A stretch of DNA of 35,557 nt from Planctomycetaceae bacterium (GTDB lineage: Bacteria > Planctomycetota > Planctomycetia > Planctomycetales > Planctomycetaceae). The notes under the pieces are model-generated. The model saw only the letters and a list, made by a program, of their open reading frames with translations. It was not told the DNA's origin and did no database searches. The stretch is from NCBI GenBank assembly GCA_018699955.1, contig JABISG010000079.1, positions 1 through 35,557 on the forward strand, read 5' to 3'. The number at the start of each line of letters is the position of its first letter. Position 1 is the first letter of the stretch. Position numbers and translations under genes: made by a program. Positions 1-8,673 of this stretch are shown piece by piece.

Positions 1-111
1 ACGTCAGCACGACGCAACTTGGCAATGATCTGGTCCACCGTGTGTCGGTTCTGTTTCATCTCAAAGAATCCTTTCCGGGTGTTCAGCCCGGTCAAGATTC
101 TCTCACTCGCT

Positions 112-1350
112 GTGGATCAATTAAAGGGGGGAAGGCCACAACCATCCCGCAGACGTTGGCGAATCGCTATTTCTGTGGTGGTGCTGTTTGCCATCGCAGC
201 AATAGCGCCCCACCGGGTCGAGGCGTGCATGGCCTGTGTGAACAAAGCAACTGCGGTTCAATTTCCGTTCGTTGGTTTTCTAATTGCGGCTTTTGTTTGC
301 TGGCTTTTCGCATCGTATTCAATCCGCAACTTGCGACGAAATCGCGACACGGATGATTCCCAGGAGGGAGTGAAGACCGGAGTGCGTTACTTCATGTTTG
401 CCGGCATTCCCGTATTGCTGCTTGGCGTATTAACACTCAACCCACTTGGTCTGGGTTTCTTGGTCGTGCTGATCTGGATCGCCTATTTGCTGGTCACAAC
501 AATAACGGACTTCAGGAATCGGCTGGTTGACTCGACATACAAAAGAAATCAGCAACGGCTGAATCTGCTTGCCTGCTTGATTGTCGTGGTTGTCATTCCT
601 GCTTCGTACGCGCGGGCACGATCGATGGATGGATTGATTTCTTCGTTGGGACATGCGCCCCCACACTATCCACACGTCTGTCGAATTCCGATCTCGGGCC
701 TGATCGAAAAAGGGGAATCAGCAGTTGGCCCGCTTGTTGAAGCACTCAACGCCGAGTTTCAAGGATCGAAATACGTTGATCACAAACGGGTTTCGCAAGT
801 GTCATATTGTCTATCCCAGATTGGCGGTGATGAGGCGGAGGCGGCACTCGGCAAGGTCGTTGCTGAACACGTCAGTTTCAATGAACACTCAACATGGTAT
901 TGGGAAGTCGTCGCCTGTTGCTCGTATGCGGAATGTGCAGGAACGCGGGCAGTCCCAATACTGCTTCGGGTCTTCAACGAAGCCGAGGGAAGACACGCTG
1001 ATCTTCAGAAAGCAGTGGCGCTCTGCGCTCTCATTCGGACGCGAAGCCCTGATGCAGTGGCTTTTGTCCTTGACAATTACGACGTCCTAATAAGACAGCG
1101 TGGCGCTAAAGTCCTTGTACGTTGGTCGGGCAGCATGATCAGCCTGACAACTCAAGCCCTCGCTGAAGGAAAGACCGCTGACGATCTTGTGTCGAGTCCA
1201 ATCTATCGAAAGATCGGGGTTGGAATCGACTTCCGATATCTAAAGTCACCGTCCCATCGGAGTGGAACAAGAATCGTTTGGAACGATAAATGGAACGCCG
1301 AATTCGACGTTGAGGCTGCACGGAAGCGATGGTCCAGAATCCTTCAATGA
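112..1350 (+). CDS. Multi-pass membrane protein with HEAT-like repeats, function unknown
   Basis: The frame is open from position 19, but the start is uncertain. GTG at 112 is the last start before the basic stretch RRRWR and the first hydrophobic segment; TTG 19 or ATG 25 are possible too. Four hydrophobic stretches lie in the N-terminal half, about residues 46-62, 82-100, 124-157 and 182-200 counted from position 19. The C-terminal half is soluble and reads like degenerate HEAT or PBS-lyase repeats: helical pairs containing GESAVGPLVEAL, GGDEAEAALGKVV and GTRAVPILLRVF. This suggests a membrane-anchored interaction scaffold, but no catalytic motif is visible. The stop overlaps the next start as ATGA (1347-1350), so the two genes are probably co-translated. 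The DNA at 143-191 is clearly related to 1363-1411 in the next gene, so both share a duplicated membrane-anchor module. I do not recognise a named family. Confidence 0.6.
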   Translation: MDQLKGGRPQPSRRRWRIAISVVVLFAIAAIAPHRVEACMACVNKATAVQFPFVGFLIAAFVCWLFASYSIRNLRRNRDTDDSQEGVKTGVRYFMFAGIPVLLLGVLTLNPLGLGFLVVLIWIAYLLVTTITDFRNRLVDSTYKRNQQRLNLLACLIVVVVIPASYARARSMDGLISSLGHAPPHYPHVCRIPISGLIEKGESAVGPLVEALNAEFQGSKYVDHKRVSQVSYCLSQIGGDEAEAALGKVVAEHVSFNEHSTWYWEVVACCSYAECAGTRAVPILLRVFNEAEGRHADLQKAVALCALIRTRSPDAVAFVLDNYDVLIRQRGAKVLVRWSGSMISLTTQALAEGKTADDLVSSPIYRKIGVGIDFRYLKSPSHRSGTRIVWNDKWNAEFDVEAARKRWSRILQ

Positions 1351-2245
1351 CCTATCCGAAAACATCCCGCAAACGTTGGCGAATTGCTCTTTTCGTGGCT
1401 GTGCTGTTTGCTGCGGTGGCGTGGCTGGTTGCTTTTCCTGCCTTTCAGCGTCACCGGGCGATTCAGGAGATTGAAGGGTTGGGTGGTTATGTCCTGAGAG
1501 AAAGTACCGGACCACAATGGCTGAGCCGGTGGGGTATTGGGTTTGATCGTGTTTATGTGGTCGGTCTTGACGGCAACAAGATCACAGATGACGGGCTAAA
1601 CAACCTCAGTCACCTACCAAGTCTTCGAATGTTGGGTTTGGCGGAAACGGATGTCAACGATGATCAGCTAATGTGCGTACGTCGTCTGACGAATCTTCAA
1701 GAATTGGATTTGCAAAAAAAGCTGAAATCGGTGACGAGGGACTGAAACATATCAGTCATCTGATGAAACTCGAAGAGTTGTCACTTGGTGACACACACAT
1801 CAGCGACGCCGGACTGAAGCATCTCAGTTCTCTGGTTAATCTTCAGAAACTGTATTTGCACAATACGAATATCAACGGCGACGGGCTGAAGCATCTCACC
1901 CGTTTGACCAACCTCTACTCGTTGACACTCAATGGTTCTCAGGTCAATGATGACGGCCTGAGACACCTCAATCGACTGACGTTCCTTCACTTCTTGGAGT
2001 TAAAAGACACTGAGATCACCGATGAAGGGTTAAAGCATGTCAGTCGTGTGAAGACTCTTACAGAGTTGTACCTCGACGGCACGCGTATCAGCGACGAGGG
2101 GTTAAATTATCTCAGACAGATGCCGAATCTGTATCGGTTGTCAGTCAGCGATACAGTGGTCACAGACAGTGGATTGAAGAGATTTCAAGAGGCACTGCCG
2201 AGTTGCAATATCGAGTTGGATGGCAGCCCATACTTCGTAAACTGA
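1347..2245 (+). pseudogene. Leucine-rich-repeat protein gene, frame interrupted at an A7 run (frameshifted or recoded)
   Basis: The first part is read in one frame from ATG 1347 (TGA 1743-1745); the rest continues to 2245 in the -1 frame. Together they make a single-pass membrane-anchored protein: basic RKRWR, a hydrophobic segment, then about nine leucine-rich repeats of 24 residues of the type LxxLxLxxTxITDxGLxxLxxL. The repeat phase runs across the break at A7 (1714-1720). The 24-residue spacing is kept exactly if two A's are removed; a -1 slip gives 25. The junction, codons CAA AAA AAG, contains the heptamer A_AAA_AAG, a classic -1 slippage site, so recoding is possible, but no close downstream stem was found. 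A disrupted gene or sequencing error is the simpler reading. ATG 1347 was preferred over 1329 because of the ATGA overlap with the upstream gene. Such LRR proteins usually bind other proteins; no partner is evident. Confidence 0.7.
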
Positions 2246-2261
2246 CCGGCACACCAATCTA

Positions 2262-2300
2262 CCCCGCACCCGTTGGCGAATCACTATCACACTGGACATC
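2262..2300 (+). pseudogene. Remnant of a third copy of the basic/membrane-anchor gene start
   Basis: The bases around CGTTGGCGAATC (2271-2282) match the 5' module of the two upstream genes (CGTTGGCGAATC at 153-164, CGTTGGCGAATT at 1373-1384), and the translation TRTRWRITIT mirrors SRRRWRIAIS and SRKRWRIALF. No open frame follows and there is no start codon in place. It begins 17 bases after the LRR stop, suggesting a tandem family whose third member has been lost. Confidence 0.5.
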
Positions 2301-2332
2301 GCGTCGCCCGTGAATACGATGGACGTTCCGCC

Positions 2333-2379
2333 AAAACCCTTGCTTGCGCTGCGGGCTGGTAGCGCTTCGGGCAGGTTTT
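2333..2379. repeat. Imperfect hairpin repeat, candidate dispersed REP-like element
   Basis: AAAACC at 2333-2338 pairs with GGTTTT at 2374-2379, and inside it GCGCT (2346-2350) pairs with AGCGC (2361-2365). The minus-strand reading ALPARSASKGFGG is a phrase I recall as a translation artefact in planctomycete genomes, which suggests a dispersed non-coding repeat. This is the only copy seen in the window. Confidence 0.4.
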
Positions 2380-2416
2380 GTTGAATTGGTAATTGAACGC
2401 CTGTTGTGAATTCCTT

Positions 2417-3079
2417 ATGACTTCGACCGTTCCTCATCGTTTTCTGTTTTGCTATTCGTTTCCGGTGAATCGTATGCCGCGATTGCCGGGGAAGCGGGGC
2501 AAGCTTTTGAAGTTGCCGAAGGCGTGTGCGCTGCCCGATGTGGGCGAACTGGACGGGGTGGTGCCGTTTGCTGAGTTGCGGTTGGCGTGGAATGAAGCGG
2601 GCGTGGGGGTGAGTGTTGAAGTTCGCGGGAAGCAGCATCCGCCAGCCTGTAAACCAAGCGATCCAACCGAACCGGACGGTTTGCAGATTTGGATCGATAC
2701 GCGGAACACGCAGTCGATTCACCGCGCGAGCCGATTTTGTCACCATTTTTGTGTTCTTCCAAATGGTGGCGGTTCGCGGGGCGATCAACCGACTGCGGTG
2801 CAGTTGCCGATAACCCGGGCGCGCGGCGATGCGCCGTTGGCCGATCCCAAGCAGATTCTGACGGCGGTCGAGACGATAACCGACGGTTATCGGTTGGAAG
2901 TCTGGCTGTCGGCGGAAGTTCTCAGCGGTTACGACCCGGCGGCCAGTTCGCGGTTGGGGTTTTATTACGCGGTCCGCGATTCGGAACTGGGCGATCAGTT
3001 TCTCAGTGTGGGGCCGGAATTCCCCTTCGCCCACGACCCCAGTTTGTGGTGCACGCTGGAGTTGGACAACGGCTCGTAG
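2417..3079 (+). CDS. CBM9-like (carbohydrate-binding family 9 type) protein
   Basis: A 220-residue protein with no signal peptide or membrane segment. The pattern ELRLAWNEAGVGVSVEVRGK ... DGLQIWIDTRNTQSIHRASR ... GYRLEVWLSAEVLSGYDP ... LGFYYAVRDSELGDQ ... VGPEFPFAHDPSLWCTLEL fits the beta-sandwich of the CBM9_1/DOMON-like family, which in enzymes binds sugars but occurs as a stand-alone protein in planctomycetes. The conserved D-x-R-x-x-x-x-x-H-R block (about residues 92-103) is the best family marker. The frame is open from 2393; ATG 2417 was chosen because the extra residues look non-coding, though no strong ribosome binding site decides it. It converges with the RND pump gene, 22 bases apart. 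The ligand is unknown, and a cytoplasmic location makes polysaccharide binding uncertain. Confidence 0.6.
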   Translation: MTSTVPHRFLFCYSFPVNRMPRLPGKRGKLLKLPKACALPDVGELDGVVPFAELRLAWNEAGVGVSVEVRGKQHPPACKPSDPTEPDGLQIWIDTRNTQSIHRASRFCHHFCVLPNGGGSRGDQPTAVQLPITRARGDAPLADPKQILTAVETITDGYRLEVWLSAEVLSGYDPAASSRLGFYYAVRDSELGDQFLSVGPEFPFAHDPSLWCTLELDNGS

Positions 3080-3101
3080 GGAACGCCGTCTCTGGCGGTC
3101 A

Positions 3102-6100
3102 CTACGAACCTTGGTCGGGTTGCTCCACCACGGGAACTTTCGGTTCGTGGTCGGCTCCGTCGCCGCTTGGTTCTTCGTCGAAGGCATACACGTCGGCGTC
3201 ACCATTGACGGTTGGCTGCGATAGCGCGAAGGGCGTCGATGCTGCGACTGCCGCGGTCGCTAGCGTCTCTTTGTTTCTGGTGAAGCCGAACAGTCCGGCG
3301 AACAGTTTTTTAACATCGAGGGCGAGGCTGAAGCCGACCGGCACCAGCACCAGCGTGAACACGGTCGAAACGACCAGTCCGCCCAGCACAACGCTTCCCA
3401 GACCACGGTACAGTTCGCTGCCCGCGCCGGAGACCCAGATCAACGTTCCGTCGGCAAATGTTGGCACCGGCAATACCAGCGGCAACATGCCGAGAACCGT
3501 CGTCAGCGTACTCATAAAGATTGGACGGATGCGCGTTCTCACACTTTCGACGACGGCTTGGCGTTCGTCCATGCCGTCGTTGCGCATGTGGTTCAGTGCC
3601 TGATGCACGATCAGAATCGCGTTGTTGACCACCGTGCCGATAAGGATGACGAAGCCCAGCATCGTCAGCATGTCGAGCGTTTGCGGCGTGAACATGTTGA
3701 GGACAGCCAAACCGCCAAACCCGCCGACGAGTGCCAGAATCACGCTGGTCATAATCACCAGCGGATAGAAAAACGACTCGAACAACGCAGCCATCAACAG
3801 GTAGGTTATCAGCAGCGCGAGGATCAGGTTCCATTGCAATTCGCGGCCGGTTTGTCCGAGTTTGTCGGCGGTGCCGGCCAGCCGAATTTGATACAGCCCC
3901 CCCTCGAACGCCGGTGTTTCCATCAGCGGTCGGCGGATCTTTTCGTTGATGATGTTCATCGCCTGCTCCAGTGGAATTCCGGGAGCCGGTTTGACCTGAA
4001 TGGTAATCGCGCGTAACCGTTCGATGTGATTGATCTGTTCGGGACCGTTGGACAGACGGACGTCGGCAATCGCCGAGACGTTGACCAGATTTCCGGCGGG
4101 CGTGGATATCGGCAACGACCCCAAGTCCTGTGTGTGGCGGGCGTACTCATCGGCTCCATAAATCACCAGATCGATTTTGGTTCCGTCGTGCCAATAGTCG
4201 CCGGAGAAGGCTCCGTCGATCAGCGCATCGACCGAATAACCGAGCGCCGTTGCCGAGATCCCCTGCTCGGCCGCTTTTTCCCAGCGCGGCAGCACGTGAA
4301 CCTCCGGGCTGGAAAGATCGAGACTGGGAATGGGCCGCAGTTGGTTCCCTTGCGACATGGGAAATTCCTGCATGCACATGCCGAAGACTTTCTGTCCTTC
4401 GGCAACCAGAGTTTCCAAATCGGGGCCGGTGATTTCGATGTCGATGTTTCGTCCGCCGCTCAACGCGCTGTCGAACAGGCTGGCCTGGCTGACAATGGGA
4501 ATGACCCCCGGCGCACCCGATGAGGCGCGAGCCAGAATCGGAACCAATTCAGCGCATCGCAGCGGATCGACCGACCTTGCCCCCATGAACAACATGCGAC
4601 CGCGGGCGACGAAGAAGAAGTTGTCGATTCGCGGTCCGTTGAGCGCCGCCTCTTCCGGCGAGCCGGGTTCGGCTTCCCAGTGCGGAGCAATTTCGGCCTC
4701 AATTCGTTCGCCCAGCGCAATCATCTGATCGACGTTGTAGCCGGGCGGCGGTAGCAAAATCGCGATGACCAGATTGCGATTCCCCTCGGGCAGGTATTCC
4801 CTTTCTGGTAGCAGCGCCAAGGCGCCGAGAATTGATCCAGCCACGAATACCACGACAATTATCACGCGCAGAAACACGCTGCCCGGCATTCCGAGCAGTT
4901 TGTCGATCAAACGCGCGAAGCCGTCTGTTAGGAACGACCGCTTTTGTTTCTTGCTGTGACCGGCATGCCCTGCCCTTCGCCGGAGGATTCTTTTTGCCGC
5001 CGTCGGAATGACGGTAATGGAAATGATTAACGACACGCCCACCGCACAACTGATGGCGATTGCGATGTCGCGAAACAGCTGTCCCGCCTGACCTTCCACG
5101 AAAATCACCGGGATGAACACGGCGAGCGTGGTCAGCGTCGAAGCGAGTACGGCTCCCCAGACTTCGGTGGCCCCTTTCGCGGCCGCCTGTTCGGGGTTGT
5201 CGCCGGCCTCGTAATGCCGGTAGATGTTCTCCAGCACCACAATTGCGTTATCGACCACCATACCGACGGCAAACGCCATTCCGGCCAAACTGATGACATT
5301 GATGCTGCGGCCAAAGCCACGGATGAAAATGAAGGTGGCAATGACACTGATGGGAATCGTCACGCCAATAATCAACACCGACCGCGGACTGCGCAGGAAC
5401 AACAGCAACACCAGAATTGCCAGGCCGCCTCCCACAAAGATATTCTGCTGCACAAGGTCGGTGGCTGAGTTGAGGTATTCGGTCTGATCGTACACCTGCT
5501 CCAGCATCAATCCGCGCTGCTTCAGAATGCCGAGATTCATTTCCGCTGCGGCGATGCGCAGGCTGTCGCCCATGCGGAGCTTTGCTTCCGACAACTCCAA
5601 CTGCGTCAATTCTCCGTCGCCGTTGAGGTCGAAATCCTTCGCCGGTGGTCCCATCACCTCAATCAGGTTGGAGCTGGGAGCCTGCTGGGCGTTGACTGCC
5701 AGCCCGTTCAGCCCTTTTTGCCGCACGACGCCGTCCGGCTTTTTGTAGGCCAACCCGACAGCTGCTACGTCGGCGACGCGAATTGGCCGGCCGTCGCGGA
5801 TTGCGATAATCGTTTCGCCGACCTCGTCCGGCGATTCGTATTGGCCGATGGTCCGCACGACATTTCGCAGTTTTCCTTCCCTGATGTCGCCGCCCGATGT
5901 GTTCTTGTTCCGTTGCCGGACGGCGGTGCGGAGATCGCCGATCGTCAGTTGGTATGAAGCCAACCGCGCGGGATTGACGACAATGCGGAATTCCTGCTCG
6001 CGGCCGCCGTAAACGTTGGAGTTGGCGATTCCATCGACCCGTTCAAAACGGGCCTCGATAATGTCTTCGGCGAATTTCCGCATCTTCGCCGGATCGTTCT

Positions 6101-6731
6101 TGCCGACGACAAACGTACCCAACGCCGGATACGTCTGAGCCAGTTTGTTGAGTTTGGTGAGATCGACCTGCTGGTGTTCGGCGCGGCCGCGGATGAGCGT
6201 TTTGACAACGCGGGCGGTGCTTGCCTTGTTCCCTTCGCCATCGGCCAATTCGGGATTCTGCACGATAAATGCATGCAACTCGCGGACGGTGGGGGCGAGC
6301 GGTTTGAGGATGAACCAGGCGATCGCGTTGGCGTTGGCGTTGACGGTCGTGATGACCGGCTCGTTGGCGTCTTGCGGGTATTCCGGAACCTGGTTGAGCT
6401 TGTCGCTGACTTTCGCCCGGGCATCGGTGAGGTCGGTGCCGACCTCGAACTTCAACACAATCGATCCGCGCGAGTCGCTGCTTTGACTTGTGAATTCGCG
6501 GAGACCTTCGACGCTTTTTAGCTGCTCTTCCTGCTCGTCAATAATCTCCCGTTCGATCTCCTGCGCACTCGCGCCCGGCCAGACGGTAGTGACGGTAATC
6601 TCCGGCTCCAACACGTCGGGCGTCAATTGCACCGGCGTTCCCAGCAGCGAGATCATGCCGAACATCACCGTCAGTATGACGGCAACGGTCACCTTGACCG
6701 GGTTTTGGATGGCAAATCGAATCAGGCCCAC
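3102..6731 (-). CDS. RND-family efflux transporter permease (HAE1/AcrB-like)
   Basis: A 1209-residue inner-membrane proton-driven pump. TM1 lies at about 12-30, followed by the periplasmic porter domain (PNPVKV..., TPVQLTPDVLEPEITVTTVWPG), then TM2-6 (about 430-580), with GMAFAVGMVVDNAIVVLENI around 484-503 containing the proton-relay Asp (D494; the second Asp of AcrB is N495, common in this subfamily). A second, homologous half ends with GTVVNNAILIV and the last TMs. The protein is longer than the usual 1030-1060 residues. One insert of roughly 60 residues lies at about 160-219 of the porter domain. Another, at about 362-400, carries a complete EF-hand loop, D368-x-N370-x-D372-G-E374-L-T-x-x-E379. 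The start is GTG 6731. It follows the adaptor gene by 54 bases and forms an operon with it and marR. No outer-membrane TolC gene is nearby. Substrate unknown; drugs or lipids are likely from the family. Confidence 0.9.
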   Translation of the reverse strand: MGLIRFAIQNPVKVTVAVILTVMFGMISLLGTPVQLTPDVLEPEITVTTVWPGASAQEIEREIIDEQEEQLKSVEGLREFTSQSSDSRGSIVLKFEVGTDLTDARAKVSDKLNQVPEYPQDANEPVITTVNANANAIAWFILKPLAPTVRELHAFIVQNPELADGEGNKASTARVVKTLIRGRAEHQQVDLTKLNKLAQTYPALGTFVVGKNDPAKMRKFAEDIIEARFERVDGIANSNVYGGREQEFRIVVNPARLASYQLTIGDLRTAVRQRNKNTSGGDIREGKLRNVVRTIGQYESPDEVGETIIAIRDGRPIRVADVAAVGLAYKKPDGVVRQKGLNGLAVNAQQAPSSNLIEVMGPPAKDFDLNGDGELTQLELSEAKLRMGDSLRIAAAEMNLGILKQRGLMLEQVYDQTEYLNSATDLVQQNIFVGGGLAILVLLLFLRSPRSVLIIGVTIPISVIATFIFIRGFGRSINVISLAGMAFAVGMVVDNAIVVLENIYRHYEAGDNPEQAAAKGATEVWGAVLASTLTTLAVFIPVIFVEGQAGQLFRDIAIAISCAVGVSLIISITVIPTAAKRILRRRAGHAGHSKKQKRSFLTDGFARLIDKLLGMPGSVFLRVIIVVVFVAGSILGALALLPEREYLPEGNRNLVIAILLPPPGYNVDQMIALGERIEAEIAPHWEAEPGSPEEAALNGPRIDNFFFVARGRMLFMGARSVDPLRCAELVPILARASSGAPGVIPIVSQASLFDSALSGGRNIDIEITGPDLETLVAEGQKVFGMCMQEFPMSQGNQLRPIPSLDLSSPEVHVLPRWEKAAEQGISATALGYSVDALIDGAFSGDYWHDGTKIDLVIYGADEYARHTQDLGSLPISTPAGNLVNVSAIADVRLSNGPEQINHIERLRAITIQVKPAPGIPLEQAMNIINEKIRRPLMETPAFEGGLYQIRLAGTADKLGQTGRELQWNLILALLITYLLMAALFESFFYPLVIMTSVILALVGGFGGLAVLNMFTPQTLDMLTMLGFVILIGTVVNNAILIVHQALNHMRNDGMDERQAVVESVRTRIRPIFMSTLTTVLGMLPLVLPVPTFADGTLIWVSGAGSELYRGLGSVVLGGLVVSTVFTLVLVPVGFSLALDVKKLFAGLFGFTRNKETLATAAVAASTPFALSQPTVNGDADVYAFDEEPSGDGADHEPKVPVVEQPDQGS

Positions 6732-6785
6732 TGGGGTGCTTTCTTGTTAATTGAATGCGAAACCGCAAGCGACGTTTGTGCGTGA

Positions 6786-8513
6786 CTAATGTGGTTGCTT
6801 GGGTTTCTTGCCGGATGATTTGTCCGGCGTGGTTGGTTGACTTGGTTTTTCGCGTGGTAGTTGGACGTCCTGGTAATCCTGCAGGCGTTCGGCCCCTTCG
6901 GTCACAACGAACGACCCCGGTGTGGCCTCTTCGCTGAGGATCTGCACCATCTCACCGTCGCTGATGCCCAACTCGACGACGATTCGTCGCACCGACCCCA
7001 ATTGTGGCAACACCGAAATTGGGATGTCGGCAGACAGCTTGAATGTCTTGCGAGCCGCTTTTGCGGCAAGTTCCTCGCTGTCGGCTTCCAGATAACCAAA
7101 CAATTCCGGTTTCTCGTCGGCGGCAACAGTGCGGCGAATCTCCCAGTGTGGTTGCGTTGTTTTCTCGACCGATAACGCTGCGTCGCTATCGACTGCAAAT
7201 TGCGTTTGGGCCTTTTCCTTTGCCGCTTCTTCATCGGCCGCAACAACGTTGCCCAGCACTTCCTCGCCCGATCGGACCGACCATTTCGGAACGAGCAACG
7301 GTTTGAATAGAAATATTTGTGTGCCGCGCGATGTGCGAACCAAAGCGTTCTTGGGGGCGAGGAGCGCCTGCAGCGGTGCGCCGCTGAAGGTGACCTGGGC
7401 CATCATGCCTTCTTTGAGGACCGGCAATATCCGGGTGTACTCGTTTCCGTCCTCATCGACGCCCTTCACGGTGATGCGAGAATTCCGCAGCCGCACCTTG
7501 ACGGGAAAGCCACGCGAACCGCTCCGCCATTCACTGCGAGGAACAACGGCCTTAATACGCCCCGTCCAATCTCGCTGTGGAATGCCGTTGATTCTGATCT
7601 GCGCGTCGTCGAAAAGCCGAACCAGCGATTCGTCCTGCTGATCGACGTTGGCGATAACATCGACTTCATCCATCCGTGCCAATGTCACAACAGGATCGCC
7701 CTTGGAAAGCCATTGGCCGCGATAGGTGTGTTCCTTCACAACGAAGCCATCGAACGGCGCCCGGGTGATACGTTTCAGTTTGTCCGCTTCCAGAAACTTC
7801 ACCTGATTCTGTTGTGCTTCGCGGCGGGCGCGGGCTTGATCGACTGCTTCCTTTCTGGGGCCGGCGACAAGTTTGTCGTAAGTTGCTTTGGCTGCCCGAA
7901 ATGACTGTTGGCTCCCCTCGTCGTACTGCAGCGCATCGTCGTACTCGTCCTGGTTGATCGCGCCGCGAGCGAGCAGTGATTTCGACCTCGCCATTTTCTT
8001 GGCCATGTTCCGCATCACCGCTTCGGCCGCCTTCATTTTCGCCAGGCCTTCGTCAAGATCTTCCCGCCGCGAGCCGGCTTCCATTTCATCCAGTTCGCGT
8101 TGTCGTTCATCGAGTACGGCCTGGGCTTCGGCGATGGCCAAATCGGTTGTCTTGATCCGCAATTCCGACAGCGGCTCGTTTGCGCGAACATAGTCTCCTT
8201 CTTCGATGTGGAACGTTTCCACCAGACCGTTGGCTCCGGATGCCACAACACTCGTGCGAACAGGAACAACACTGCCAACAACCGTCACTCGGGGAATCAC
8301 GTCGCGCTGCTCAATTCGGCCAATGCGAACCAGCGCCGGTGGCCGCCCGCCAGCGCGACCGGCGGCAATCTCTTCGCTGCCACAGCCTGTGAGGCAAATC
8401 GGTAGCATCCCAATAAACAACGACCAGAAAGCTCCGACAGCCATTCGTGGGGCGACGAAATGAACCGAGGAAACTGGCCGTCGAAACGGCAAGGCGAACT
8501 GAAAAACCTGCAT
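6786..8513 (-). CDS. RND periplasmic adaptor (HlyD/AcrA-type membrane fusion lipoprotein)
   Basis: A 575-residue membrane-fusion protein linking the RND permease to an outer-membrane channel. A hydrophobic segment ends in the lipobox LTGC (Cys44 with this start), so it is probably a lipoprotein. Next come the first lipoyl half-motif (SGANGLVETFHIEEGDYV), a long alpha-hairpin coiled coil (about 100-240, DERQRELDEMEAGSRREDL...), the second lipoyl half (KRITRAPFDGFVVKEH), and beta-barrel strands. Family members have about 370-400 residues; the excess comes largely from a C-terminal segment at about 411-500 that looks like one 45-residue unit present twice, and a Lys/Pro-rich tail. The frame extends to 8696 and overlaps marR, but those residues look non-coding. 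ATG 8513 (SD-like AGAGAAA) or ATG 8444, which would give a classic 21-residue lipoprotein signal, are the realistic starts. Confidence 0.85.
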   Translation of the reverse strand: MQVFQFALPFRRPVSSVHFVAPRMAVGAFWSLFIGMLPICLTGCGSEEIAAGRAGGRPPALVRIGRIEQRDVIPRVTVVGSVVPVRTSVVASGANGLVETFHIEEGDYVRANEPLSELRIKTTDLAIAEAQAVLDERQRELDEMEAGSRREDLDEGLAKMKAAEAVMRNMAKKMARSKSLLARGAINQDEYDDALQYDEGSQQSFRAAKATYDKLVAGPRKEAVDQARARREAQQNQVKFLEADKLKRITRAPFDGFVVKEHTYRGQWLSKGDPVVTLARMDEVDVIANVDQQDESLVRLFDDAQIRINGIPQRDWTGRIKAVVPRSEWRSGSRGFPVKVRLRNSRITVKGVDEDGNEYTRILPVLKEGMMAQVTFSGAPLQALLAPKNALVRTSRGTQIFLFKPLLVPKWSVRSGEEVLGNVVAADEEAAKEKAQTQFAVDSDAALSVEKTTQPHWEIRRTVAADEKPELFGYLEADSEELAAKAARKTFKLSADIPISVLPQLGSVRRIVVELGISDGEMVQILSEEATPGSFVVTEGAERLQDYQDVQLPREKPSQPTTPDKSSGKKPKQPH

Positions 8514-8673
8514 GTCGTGTTTCTCTGTTTTGTGTTCAATCGGTTCTATGAATATGGTGCGTTGGAGATTATTAAGGCGAGCGGCGGATGCAAGCCCACC
8601 GATGGTTTCAATTGATCCAACGCGTGCGAACTCTACAAACAACAACCGGCATAAAGCCGGCTGCTCGCCACGA

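Noticed and set aside
2141..3205. 354-residue minus-strand frame over the CBM9-like gene
   Set aside because: It is Arg/His/Gln-rich as expected of an antisense shadow of GC-rich coding DNA.
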